Assembly: GCA_945881865.1 (NCBI GenBank)
Contig: CAMCVK010000006.1
Coordinates: forward strand, 109,023-173,022
Reading direction: 5' to 3'
Length of the DNA: 64,000 nucleotides
Source: Fimbriimonas ginsengisoli Gsoil 348
GTDB taxonomy: Bacteria; Armatimonadota; Fimbriimonadia; Fimbriimonadales; Fimbriimonadaceae
Shown here: piece by piece, positions 8,575 to 15,422 of the stretch
How positions within the stretch are numbered: the first letter of the stretch is position 1
Layout of the letters: each line of letters starts with the position of its first letter
Made by a program: the position numbers and the translations under genes
The notes under the pieces: model-generated
What the model was told of the DNA's origin: nothing
Seen by the model: only the letters and a program-made list of their open reading frames with translations
Database searches by the model: none

Positions 8575-9210
8575 ATGCTCTCTGGTGTGGGTTTAAAGAG
8601 CGCTCTTATACTTTGTTGCGCCATGCTGGGTTCGGTATCGAGTGCCGACCGCGAGATCACCATCCCGGTCGGTAGAAAGCTGACCTACCGCAACGTCAGG
8701 TTCGAGTTCCAGGATGACCTTCGCGGAAAGGGGCCGAAGTCGGCGATGCTGGCGGCGGGACTGACCGCCGAGCTCGAGATCGAGCTCCATTCCTTCCGCC
8801 AGGCTCTTCCCGGCCGAGACCGAAGCTGGCAGACGGCCGACTTCGCCTTCGTTCCGGCCGGACCAATCGCCGACCTCAGTCCGGGGTTCAGCTTCGGCGT
8901 GCAAGACATCGCAGACAAAACGGAACTCGGAGCGCGGTTCTATGCGGCCGTCACCTTCCGTACCGACATCAGCTTGGAAGGCGGCGATCGGCCCGGAGAC
9001 CTGACCCTCGGCGGCTATTTTGGCAAGCGCGGATCCGGCTTCATCGGAGCTTCGCTCCCGCTCACCCCGCAACTGCGCTTCCTCGTGGAGCACGCAAACG
9101 GCGAGATCGGCGGCGGAATTGAGCTGCGCCCGGCGGGGCCGTTTGCTTTTCGGTACGCCAGCCGAGGCAAACAAACCTACGCTAGTCTTCGATTGACTTG
9201 GCGGTTTTGA
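8575..9210 (+). CDS. YjbH-like outer-membrane beta-barrel protein
   Basis: A 211-residue exported protein from ATG 8575; the open frame starts at 8518 but the later Met gives a clean signal peptide (hydrophobic core, then SVSSA). The mature part is built of alternating strands ending in LRLTWRF, with the aromatic last residue typical of outer-membrane barrels. The segments PGFSFGVQDIADKTEL, GDLTLGGYFGKRGSGFIGASL and LRFLVEHANGEIGGGIELRP resemble the repeated motifs of YjbH-type proteins, which accompany exopolysaccharide export. It is shorter than typical YjbH, so only one barrel unit may be present. It overlaps the end of convergent plsC by 29 bp. Assignment is by pattern only. Confidence 0.6.
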   Translation: MLSGVGLKSALILCCAMLGSVSSADREITIPVGRKLTYRNVRFEFQDDLRGKGPKSAMLAAGLTAELEIELHSFRQALPGRDRSWQTADFAFVPAGPIADLSPGFSFGVQDIADKTELGARFYAAVTFRTDISLEGGDRPGDLTLGGYFGKRGSGFIGASLPLTPQLRFLVEHANGEIGGGIELRPAGPFAFRYASRGKQTYASLRLTWRF

Positions 9211-9850
9211 TCGGCAGGCCGTTTTCGTTGCAAAGGCGGATGATCTCGGATTCCAGGTGTGCCAAGAAAAGAGCGCGGTTCTCGCGCTCATTCGCGCCCG
9301 TCGCCAAGTCGGCGTACTTAAACGGTTTGCCGTAGGCAACAACCACGCCGTGCCGCCGCTTTTTCGTCGGGTCTTTTGAAAACGCGATGTGGGTGCCCAC
9401 GATTCCGACCGGAACCACCCACGCTCCGCTTTTTTGCGCCAAAACCGCCGGGCCGCTGTTGATCGCCCCCATGTGTTCGCCGTCCCCGCGGGTTCCTTCG
9501 GGGAACACCAGCAGCGTTTCGCCCGCCTCCAGGACTTTCACCGCAAACCGGATCGCCTCGCGGTCGCTCTCGCCGCGCCGAATGGGAAACGCCCCGATCT
9601 GCGTGATGATCCACCCAAAGAACTTGTTCTTAAAAAGCTCGACCTTCGCCATGGCGAGAAGCCGCCGGTGTCGCATCGTGCAGGCCAGCGCAGGCGGGTC
9701 ATAGGTGCTGAGGTGGACCGGGGCAATAATGACGCCGCCGGTTGCGGGCACATTTTTGTCCCCCACCGACTTCAGGCCGCCCGTAAATCGAAAAAGAATG
9801 TCGAAAACGAAGACGGCAAGCCGGTAAACAAAAAGCGACCCGACCTTCAC
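9182..9850 (-). CDS. plsC: 1-acyl-sn-glycerol-3-phosphate acyltransferase (PlsC family)
   Basis: Transfers an acyl chain to lysophosphatidic acid, making phosphatidic acid for membrane lipids. The HX4D catalytic motif is seen as HLSTYD (about residues 43-48) and the substrate-binding motif as FPEGTRGD (about 118). ALACTMRHRRLLAMAKVELF and IGAFPIRRGESDREAI are also typical. At 222 residues it has the usual length of soluble-domain PlsC proteins, with a hydrophobic N-terminal helix. GTG start; a good promoter is present 8 nt upstream. Gene symbol is by family; substrate preference cannot be read from sequence. Confidence 0.9.
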   Translation of the reverse strand: MKVGSLFVYRLAVFVFDILFRFTGGLKSVGDKNVPATGGVIIAPVHLSTYDPPALACTMRHRRLLAMAKVELFKNKFFGWIITQIGAFPIRRGESDREAIRFAVKVLEAGETLLVFPEGTRGDGEHMGAINSGPAVLAQKSGAWVVPVGIVGTHIAFSKDPTKKRRHGVVVAYGKPFKYADLATGANERENRALFLAHLESEIIRLCNENGLPIKTAKSIED

Positions 9851-9858
9851 GATCGCTC

Positions 9859-9887
9859 AATATACTCCAGCAAAAAAAGTTTGGCAA
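9859..9887 (-). promoter_or_regulatory. plsC promoter
   Basis: On the minus strand TTGCCA (9882-9887), a 17-nt spacer and TATATT (9859-9864), 8 nt before the GTG at 9850. One of the best sigma-70-type promoters in the window. Confidence 0.65.
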
Positions 9888-9896
9888 AATGGGTCC

Positions 9897-9920
9897 TGAT
9901 TGATGATTAATCATTGATCA
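9897..9920. promoter_or_regulatory. 24-bp imperfect palindrome, probable GntR operator
   Basis: Two 12-base halves match at 10 positions; the central ATGATTAATCAT (9903-9914) is a perfect palindrome. It lies 18 bp before the GTG of the GntR-family regulator and about 46 bp from the divergent plsC start, so it probably serves autoregulation. Confidence 0.5.
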
Positions 9921-9938
9921 ACCGGCGTAGGAATACGC

Positions 9939-10589
9939 GTGAGACTGGCCAAAACCATCGGGGATCAAATCGCGGAAGCGCTGCGATCTCGGATTGTGAA
10001 CGGGGAATATGCCCCGGGCACGCGCCTCGTCGAACGCAGCCTCGCCGAGGAGTTTGGGACCAGCCAAGGGCCGATTCGCGACGCCATCAAAGTGCTGGAA
10101 AGCCTGAACCTCGTCGCAACCCGCGCCCATGCCGGAACCTGGGTGAAGGGCGAATGCAACCTAGAAATGGCCGAAACCTTCCGCGTGAAGGCGGTTTTGC
10201 AGATGCTGGCTGGCGAACTCATCGCCCAAGCCCGGATAGATCTGGGACCCCTGCGAGAACACGAACTTGCCGCGTGTCGTGCCGCCGAGGCCGGTTTTGC
10301 CCCGGCGTTCCTTAAAGAAAACGGGATGTTGCACTCCGCCATCGTTCAGGCCAGCGGAAATGCACCCCTCGGCCAGTTGTGGGAGTCACTTGGAACGGAG
10401 CCCCTTTGCCTTGCAGACCGATTTGAACTCGCCCTAGACATGGACCGCGAAGTTCACGAACACGCCGAGATCTTCGCCGCCCTCGAAGCGGGTGACGCGC
10501 CCGAAGCGGGCCGCCGCCTGCGAATACACACCGAACAATTTGCCGATGCACTGAAGTCAGCGCGTCGGCGTGAACCCAAAACCGCCTAG
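9939..10589 (+). CDS. GntR-family transcriptional regulator, FCD type
   Basis: A 216-residue DNA-binding regulator. Residues about 5-70 form the winged helix: QIAEALRSRIVNGEYAPGTRLVERSLAEEFGTSQGPIRDAIKVLESLNLV is the standard FadR/FCD-like pattern. The remainder is helical (ELIAQARIDLG, HSAIVQASGNAPL, HEHAEIFAALEAGDAPEAGRR), matching the FCD ligand-binding domain that often binds small carboxylates through a metal. GTG start, 18 bp after an imperfect palindrome likely to be its operator. It precedes two oxidoreductase genes on the same strand (14 and 27 bp gaps), so these are likely targets or operon partners. Effector unknown. Confidence 0.9.
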   Translation: MRLAKTIGDQIAEALRSRIVNGEYAPGTRLVERSLAEEFGTSQGPIRDAIKVLESLNLVATRAHAGTWVKGECNLEMAETFRVKAVLQMLAGELIAQARIDLGPLREHELAACRAAEAGFAPAFLKENGMLHSAIVQASGNAPLGQLWESLGTEPLCLADRFELALDMDREVHEHAEIFAALEAGDAPEAGRRLRIHTEQFADALKSARRREPKTA

Positions 10590-10603
10590 AACGGAACAGC
10601 AAC

Positions 10604-11338
10604 ATGAGCCAGACCATTGCCCTCATCACCGGCGCCAACAAAGGCATCGGCCTCGAAACCGCTCGTCAACTCGCCCAACAGGGCATCCATGTCATCGTCG
10701 CCGGCCGCGATGCCGACCGCATCCAAACGGCGGTCAACGGCCTCACCGCGTCGGGCTTCTCCGCCGAGCCGCTGACGCTCGACGTCGCCAACCCGGCAAG
10801 CATCGCCGCAGCGGTCGAGGTCGTCACCCAAAAGCACGACAAGCTCGACATCCTTGTGAACAACGCCGGCATCCAAACGGAAGGCGACTGGGCCGGATCG
10901 AACGCGGCGACGGTTTCGCAGACAGATCTCCGCGCCACTTTCGAGACCAACTTCTTTGGTTTGATCGACCTCACGCAGAGGCTATTGCCTTTGCTCGAGA
11001 AGAGTTCAGCGGGGCGCATCGTAAACCTGTCGAGCATCCTCGGCTCGCTGACGTTACACGCAAACCCGGTTTCGCCGGTCTACAACTCGAAGATGCTGGC
11101 CTACGACGCCTCCAAGACGGCCCTCAATGCGTTCACGATCCATCTGGCGCATGCCCTGAAGGACACGAAGATCAAGGTCAATTCGGCGCATCCGGGCTGG
11201 GTGCAAACCGACATGGGCGGCTCGGCGGCGCCGATGAACATCGAGGACGGCGCGAAAACCTCGGTGTGGCTCGCGACGCTTCCGGAGGATGGCCCGACGG
11301 GCGGCTACTTCCACAACGGCAAGCCGCTGCCCTGGTAA
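10604..11338 (+). CDS. short-chain dehydrogenase/reductase (SDR)
   Basis: A 244-residue classical SDR. The cofactor motif is TGANKGIG (residues 9-16), the structural motif is NNAG (residues about 86-89), and the active site shows Ser (NLSSIL) and YDASK (YxxxK). Arg in VAGRDAD after the second strand favours NADP(H). Substrate cannot be named: the sequence resembles the many SDRs acting on carbonyls, including plant carbonyl-reductase-like ones. It lies between the GntR regulator (14 bp upstream) and an MDR oxidoreductase (27 bp downstream), which suggests a small detoxification or carbonyl-metabolism operon. Confidence 0.92.
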   Translation: MSQTIALITGANKGIGLETARQLAQQGIHVIVAGRDADRIQTAVNGLTASGFSAEPLTLDVANPASIAAAVEVVTQKHDKLDILVNNAGIQTEGDWAGSNAATVSQTDLRATFETNFFGLIDLTQRLLPLLEKSSAGRIVNLSSILGSLTLHANPVSPVYNSKMLAYDASKTALNAFTIHLAHALKDTKIKVNSAHPGWVQTDMGGSAAPMNIEDGAKTSVWLATLPEDGPTGGYFHNGKPLPW

Positions 11339-11365
11339 CGACACTTTCTCGCCTAAGGAACCCAC

Positions 11366-12277
11366 ATGAGAGCCATTCGATACAGCGAGTACGGACCTAG
11401 TTCCGTACTCCAACTTTTCGACCTTCCCGCTCCGTCGCCCGAGGACGGAAAACTCCTGGTGAAGGTCGACTTTGCCGGGATCAACCCCATCGACTGGAAA
11501 GTGCGAAGCGGCGGCTTCCGCGACTTTTTCCCACAGACCTTTCCCGTGATTCCGCTGGGCGAGTTCAGCGGCACGATCATCGACACCGGCGGCGTTCCGG
11601 GGTTTGAGCCCGGCGAAGATGTCTTTGGCCTTGCTCCGCGGGGTGCGGCGGCCGAGCAAATCGTCGTCGACGTTATCGGCATTGCGCGGCGTCCTGAGAA
11701 CCTGACGCAAACCGATGCCGGTGGCGTGGCGTTGGCCGCGCTTACGGCGTGGCAGGCGTTGTTTGACTTTGGCGGGTTGGTTGCCGGGCAGAAGGTGCTG
11801 ATTCACGCGGCGGCGGGCGGCGTGGGTAGCTATGCCGTGCAGTTCGCAAAGTGGGCTGGCGCGACCGTCTATGCCACCGCATCGGAAAAGAATCGTGAGT
11901 ACTTGAAGCTGCTCGGTGCCGACGAAGTGATCGACTACCACAAGGTGCGTTTCGAGGACGTCGTGTCCGATGTGGACGTGGTGCTGAGTTCGGTTCACGG
12001 CGAGACGGAGGAACGCTCGTACGGTGTGCTGAAGCCAGGCGGGATCCTGGTGAGCGTCGTCGGTGGCGGCGAAAACGTGCCGGAAGGCGTGCGCTTTGCG
12101 TCCCTGCGGATGCAGCCCAAAGAGGGTCAGTTGGCAAAGATCGCCGGTCTAATTCAGGAAGGACACGTTCGGGCGAGCACCGAAGTGGTGCTTCCTTTGG
12201 AGAGCATCGGCGAAGCGCAAGATCGAAGCGAAACCGGCCGCACGCGCGGAAAGATCATCATCCGGGTCGAACGCTAG
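11366..12277 (+). CDS. NADP-dependent medium-chain oxidoreductase (quinone reductase-like)
   Basis: A 303-residue zinc-free MDR enzyme. It has the N-terminal GroES-like part (VLQLFDLPAPSPEDGKLLVKVDFAGINPIDWKVRSG), GEFSGTI and PGFEPGEDVFGL, then the Rossmann part with HAAAGGVGSYAVQFAKWAGATVYATAS. These are hallmarks of quinone oxidoreductase/enone reductase proteins that use NADPH. Catalytic zinc ligands are absent. A good AAGGA ribosome site precedes ATG 11366. It follows the SDR gene by 27 bp and its stop overlaps the convergent FAD oxidoreductase by 4 bp. Substrate unknown. Confidence 0.9.
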   Translation: MRAIRYSEYGPSSVLQLFDLPAPSPEDGKLLVKVDFAGINPIDWKVRSGGFRDFFPQTFPVIPLGEFSGTIIDTGGVPGFEPGEDVFGLAPRGAAAEQIVVDVIGIARRPENLTQTDAGGVALAALTAWQALFDFGGLVAGQKVLIHAAAGGVGSYAVQFAKWAGATVYATASEKNREYLKLLGADEVIDYHKVRFEDVVSDVDVVLSSVHGETEERSYGVLKPGGILVSVVGGGENVPEGVRFASLRMQPKEGQLAKIAGLIQEGHVRASTEVVLPLESIGEAQDRSETGRTRGKIIIRVER

Positions 12278-13275
12278 GCTCGGGCGGCGAAGGGTCCCAG
12301 TTGCTCTGGCCTTTCGCCAGAAACTGCCATCTCGACGGCAAGCTCGGCCAGCCGGATGGCGTACTTGAACCCGTGGCCGCTGCACGCGCTGATGAGCAGC
12401 ACGTTCCTGTCGTCGGGATGCCAGTCGATCCAGAATTGGCCGTCCGGAGTGTTCGTGTAGCGGCAAACTTCGCTCCGGTAGGCCGGGCCTAAACCGGGGA
12501 GCAAGGCATTTGCGGCGGCATCCAGCTTCGGCGCGAGCAGCAACGCCTCCTCCCGCGTGCCGGGCCCAGCGAAGTGGCTTCCTACCTTTACACCGTCCTC
12601 GAACGGGGTCCGAGGGAAGCCGTAGATGAATATCTCGCCCGCGTCTTGGGCGAAGATCGGCATTGCTTCGTGCTCGGATAACGCCGCGTACCACCGCACC
12701 AATTGGTAGCTGACCGTGAGCGGCAAGAAGGGAAACAGCGTTGCCATCGCCGGTCCGGCGGCGTAGATCACCCGGTCGAAGCCCGTCAAAACATCGGACG
12801 CCGACGCGACCTCGACCAGCAGCCCATTTGCGACGGCCCGTTCCCGCAGCGCCAAAACGGCAACGTCGGAAGCCAAGTACCCCGCCGTCTTCTCGAACGC
12901 CCACCGGTGGCCGGATGGAACGCGAAATCCGGGCCGGTCGCCGACCCCGGTTTCCAAACCAACCGCGTTCGAGCTCGCGACCCGCTCGCTGCCGGTGATC
13001 AAGGCGCTTTCCGGCGAGCCGATGTAGAGCCCGCCAACCGGATGGACGACATCGGGCCCCAAACCGCGCCAAAGCACCAGTGCCTCGGTCATCAGTCTCG
13101 CCAGTGGCTCGCCTTCAAACGCGGCCGTCCGGTAGATGCGCAACTTTCCGCGCGACGAACTTTGCTCGCCAAGCACTGGCGACGGTTCAAACAACGTCAC
13201 TTGGTGGCCCCGTAACAAGGCCGCATCGGCGCAGGCCAGCCCATAAACGCCGCCGCCAACGACCGCGACATGCAT
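12274..13275 (-). CDS. FAD-dependent amine/amino-acid oxidoreductase (DadA/SoxA-like)
   Basis: A 333-residue flavoprotein of the D-amino-acid oxidase superfamily. The FAD-binding motif GGGVYGL (residues 7-13) opens the chain, followed by HQVTLFEP with the ribose-binding acid and SSSRGKLRIYR. Near the C-terminus, SACSGHGFKYAIRLAELAVEM matches the second FAD-contact motif of monomeric sarcosine/N-methyltryptophan oxidases. Expected activity is oxidative removal of an amino or N-methyl group; substrate not predictable. It lies immediately upstream of pfkA's reading direction end, with pfkA stop 2 bp before its start, so both are likely co-transcribed. Confidence 0.85.
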   Translation of the reverse strand: MHVAVVGGGVYGLACADAALLRGHQVTLFEPSPVLGEQSSSRGKLRIYRTAAFEGEPLARLMTEALVLWRGLGPDVVHPVGGLYIGSPESALITGSERVASSNAVGLETGVGDRPGFRVPSGHRWAFEKTAGYLASDVAVLALRERAVANGLLVEVASASDVLTGFDRVIYAAGPAMATLFPFLPLTVSYQLVRWYAALSEHEAMPIFAQDAGEIFIYGFPRTPFEDGVKVGSHFAGPGTREEALLLAPKLDAAANALLPGLGPAYRSEVCRYTNTPDGQFWIDWHPDDRNVLLISACSGHGFKYAIRLAELAVEMAVSGERPEQLGPFAARA

Positions 13276-13277
13276 GG

Positions 13278-14240
13278 CTACTGCGCCATGACTTCGGCCA
13301 GAATCAGCCGGTCCGGGTCAATCTGCCGCTCGGTGGACAGCACGTAGCTGAGCGGATGCGAGACCAACTTCGTGCCTTCGACGCCGACCATCTCCCCCCG
13401 AAAACCGGAAATCAGTCGGTTTGCCGCCAACGCACCAAGCCGCAACGCCAGCACGCGGTCGAAGTTCGTGGGCGAGCCGCCGCGCTGCATGTGCCCCAGC
13501 ACCACGTGCCGGGTATCGAAACCGGTGCTCTTGGAAATGAACTCGTTGACCTCGGAAGCCCGCGCGGCCCCTTCGGCCACGATGATGATGGAGCTTCGTT
13601 TGCCCTTTGCCGCCGCCTCGCGTAGCCCCCGGCAGATGTCCAGCAGGGAGTAGGGAACTTCGGGCAGCAGAATCGCCTCAGCGCCGCCGCCGAGACCGGC
13701 CTCCAAAGCGATGAACCCATTTCGCCGACCCATGACCTCGATGACGAAGACGCGCTCGTGCGAGGTCGCGGTGTCGCGCACACGGTCGATGGCCGAAACC
13801 GCCGTGTTCACCGCCGTATCGAAGCCGATTGAGAAGTCGGTTCCAGCGATGTCGTTATCGATGCTTCCGGGCACGCCCATCACCGGGTATTCGAACTCTT
13901 CGTGCAGCTTCATCGCGCCGGTAAGCGAGCCGTCGCCGCCGATGACCACTAGGCCCTCGCATCCGTTCTGCCGCAAAACCTCCACCGCGCGCTGCCGACC
14001 TTCCAGCGTCATGAATCGCTTACTGCGGGCGGTACGGAGGATCGTGCCGCCGCGATCGATGATGCCGCCGACGCTGAGCGAAGTCATTTCGCGCATTTCG
14101 TCATGAATCAGCCCCTCGTAACCGTGGTCGAAACCCACGACGCTGTTGCCGCGGCCAAGCGCGGCTCGCACCACCGCCCGAAGGGCGGCGTTCATTCCGG
14201 GGGCATCGCCTCCGCTGGTAATCACTCCAATGCGTTTCAC
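13278..14240 (-). CDS. pfkA: ATP-dependent 6-phosphofructokinase
   Basis: Phosphorylates fructose 6-phosphate to fructose 1,6-bisphosphate, the committing step of glycolysis. The 320-residue length and motifs fit the bacterial PfkA group: ITSGGDAPGMNAALRA (8-23), GGDGS (101-105) and PGSIDNDIAGTDFSIGFDTA. Gly in GGDGS and in PGSIDND, where PPi-dependent enzymes carry Asp and Lys, points to ATP as phosphate donor. A normal allosteric-type basic set (RTARSKRF) is present. GTG start. It is followed, 2 bp downstream, by the FAD oxidoreductase, an odd operon partner, and is divergent from the CBS-DUF1385 gene. Confidence 0.96.
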   Translation of the reverse strand: MKRIGVITSGGDAPGMNAALRAVVRAALGRGNSVVGFDHGYEGLIHDEMREMTSLSVGGIIDRGGTILRTARSKRFMTLEGRQRAVEVLRQNGCEGLVVIGGDGSLTGAMKLHEEFEYPVMGVPGSIDNDIAGTDFSIGFDTAVNTAVSAIDRVRDTATSHERVFVIEVMGRRNGFIALEAGLGGGAEAILLPEVPYSLLDICRGLREAAAKGKRSSIIIVAEGAARASEVNEFISKSTGFDTRHVVLGHMQRGGSPTNFDRVLALRLGALAANRLISGFRGEMVGVEGTKLVSHPLSYVLSTERQIDPDRLILAEVMAQ

Positions 14241-14271
14241 GGCTAGACGGAAGATTATGCCGCGTTCGGCG

Positions 14272-14277
14272 TATCGT
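14272..14277 (+). promoter_or_regulatory. -10 box TATCGT of the CBS-DUF1385 gene
   Basis: TATCGT lies 7 nt before GTG 14285 in the 44-bp gap to divergent pfkA; fits a leaderless message. Confidence 0.35.
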
Positions 14278-14284
14278 ATGGTCG

Positions 14285-15394
14285 GTGAGCGAATTGTTCC
14301 TACACCGGCCGGTGGCCGAATTTGCGCGTCCGACGCATTCGGTATCGGTCGAAGACTCGATCAAGCGGGCGGCGGCGCTGATGCGCGACAACGGCGATGC
14401 GCTGTTGCCGATTCTGGACGGCAACCGCCTGCAGGGCGTTTTGCTTCAAACGTCGCTGGTTTCGGCGCTGGCCGAGGGCCTCGAGCCCACGACGGCGACC
14501 GAGCGGCTGATGACCCCGGCGGCGACCGTGAAGGGGTACGCGTCGGCGGCGGAGTGCCTTCGGCGGTTCGAGGATTCGGGCCTCAGCACGCTGGTGGTGG
14601 TGGATGACTCGAACCATTTGCTGGGGCTGGTGAGTCCGGCCGACCTTTTTCCGCGCCCGGTGGCGCGTCCGCGTCCTGCCCAGCTCGGCGGAATGGCGAC
14701 GCCGATGGGCGTCTATCTGACGACCGGTTCGGTTTCGGGCGGCGCGCCGAAGTGGGCGCTGGTGCTCACCGGCGCGACCATGTTCACGCTGTTGCTGGCG
14801 GGGAAGTTCGTCGGCGATGCGCTTTTCCCTTGGATGTTGCGGCAACGGATTCCGTTTGATGTGGTCAACGGGGTGACCTCGCTCGTGACGTTGGGCATTT
14901 TCCTGCTTGGGCTTCGGCTATTGCCTTTGGCGGGAACGCATGGCGCGGAGCACCAGGTGGTGCATGCCGTGGAGCGCGGTGAGGACCTGACGCCCGAGGT
15001 CGTTGCGCGTATGCCCCGCGTGCATCCTCGGTGCGGCACGAATCTGGCGGCGGGGGCGACGCTGTTCCTCTCGGTAATGAAGATTTCGTGGATCCCGGAT
15101 ATAGAACTTAGGGTGCTGCTGGGGGCGGTGGTGACGGCGACGCTATGGAAGCCGCTGGGAAGCGCGATGCAGCAGTACGTGACGACGAAGCCGCCGAGCC
15201 GCGCGCAGATCGAGGGCGCGATTCGCAGCGCGGAGGACCTTTTGGGGAACTACGCGGCGAGTCGGCGGATGGTTGGCTCGCCCTGGCAACGGATCTGGCA
15301 CAGCGGCGTGTTACACGTCATCACCGGCAGCCTCATCATGGCCGGCATCGTCTCGGTGATCGACTCGGTCTTCCACCTGAACTTGAACCTTTGA
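14285..15394 (+). CDS. CBS-domain pair fused to a DUF1385 (YqhQ-like) membrane domain
   Basis: A 369-residue fusion. Residues about 10-125 are two CBS domains (SVEDSIKRAAALMRDNGDALLPILD; GYASAAECLRRFEDSGLSTLVVVDDSNHLLGLVSPADL), which usually bind adenine nucleotides. From about residue 135, GGMATPMGVYLTTGSVSGG followed later by GTHGAEHQVVHAVERGEDL and RVHPRCGTNL matches DUF1385/YqhQ, a membrane family of unknown role. Hydrophobic helices lie near 160-180, 195-215 and at the C-terminus. Nucleotide sensing in CBS might gate the membrane domain. GTG start behind a TATCGT box. DUF1385 proteins normally lack CBS domains, so the architecture is unusual. Confidence 0.85.
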   Translation: MSELFLHRPVAEFARPTHSVSVEDSIKRAAALMRDNGDALLPILDGNRLQGVLLQTSLVSALAEGLEPTTATERLMTPAATVKGYASAAECLRRFEDSGLSTLVVVDDSNHLLGLVSPADLFPRPVARPRPAQLGGMATPMGVYLTTGSVSGGAPKWALVLTGATMFTLLLAGKFVGDALFPWMLRQRIPFDVVNGVTSLVTLGIFLLGLRLLPLAGTHGAEHQVVHAVERGEDLTPEVVARMPRVHPRCGTNLAAGATLFLSVMKISWIPDIELRVLLGAVVTATLWKPLGSAMQQYVTTKPPSRAQIEGAIRSAEDLLGNYAASRRMVGSPWQRIWHSGVLHVITGSLIMAGIVSVIDSVFHLNLNL

Positions 15395-15422
15395 GGAAAG
15401 TGCTTCTACCTAGTCTAACGTG

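Noticed and set aside
11054..11998. 314-residue minus-strand frame over the SDR/MDR genes
   Set aside because: It is opposite two well-recognised enzymes; composition is typical of a shadow frame.
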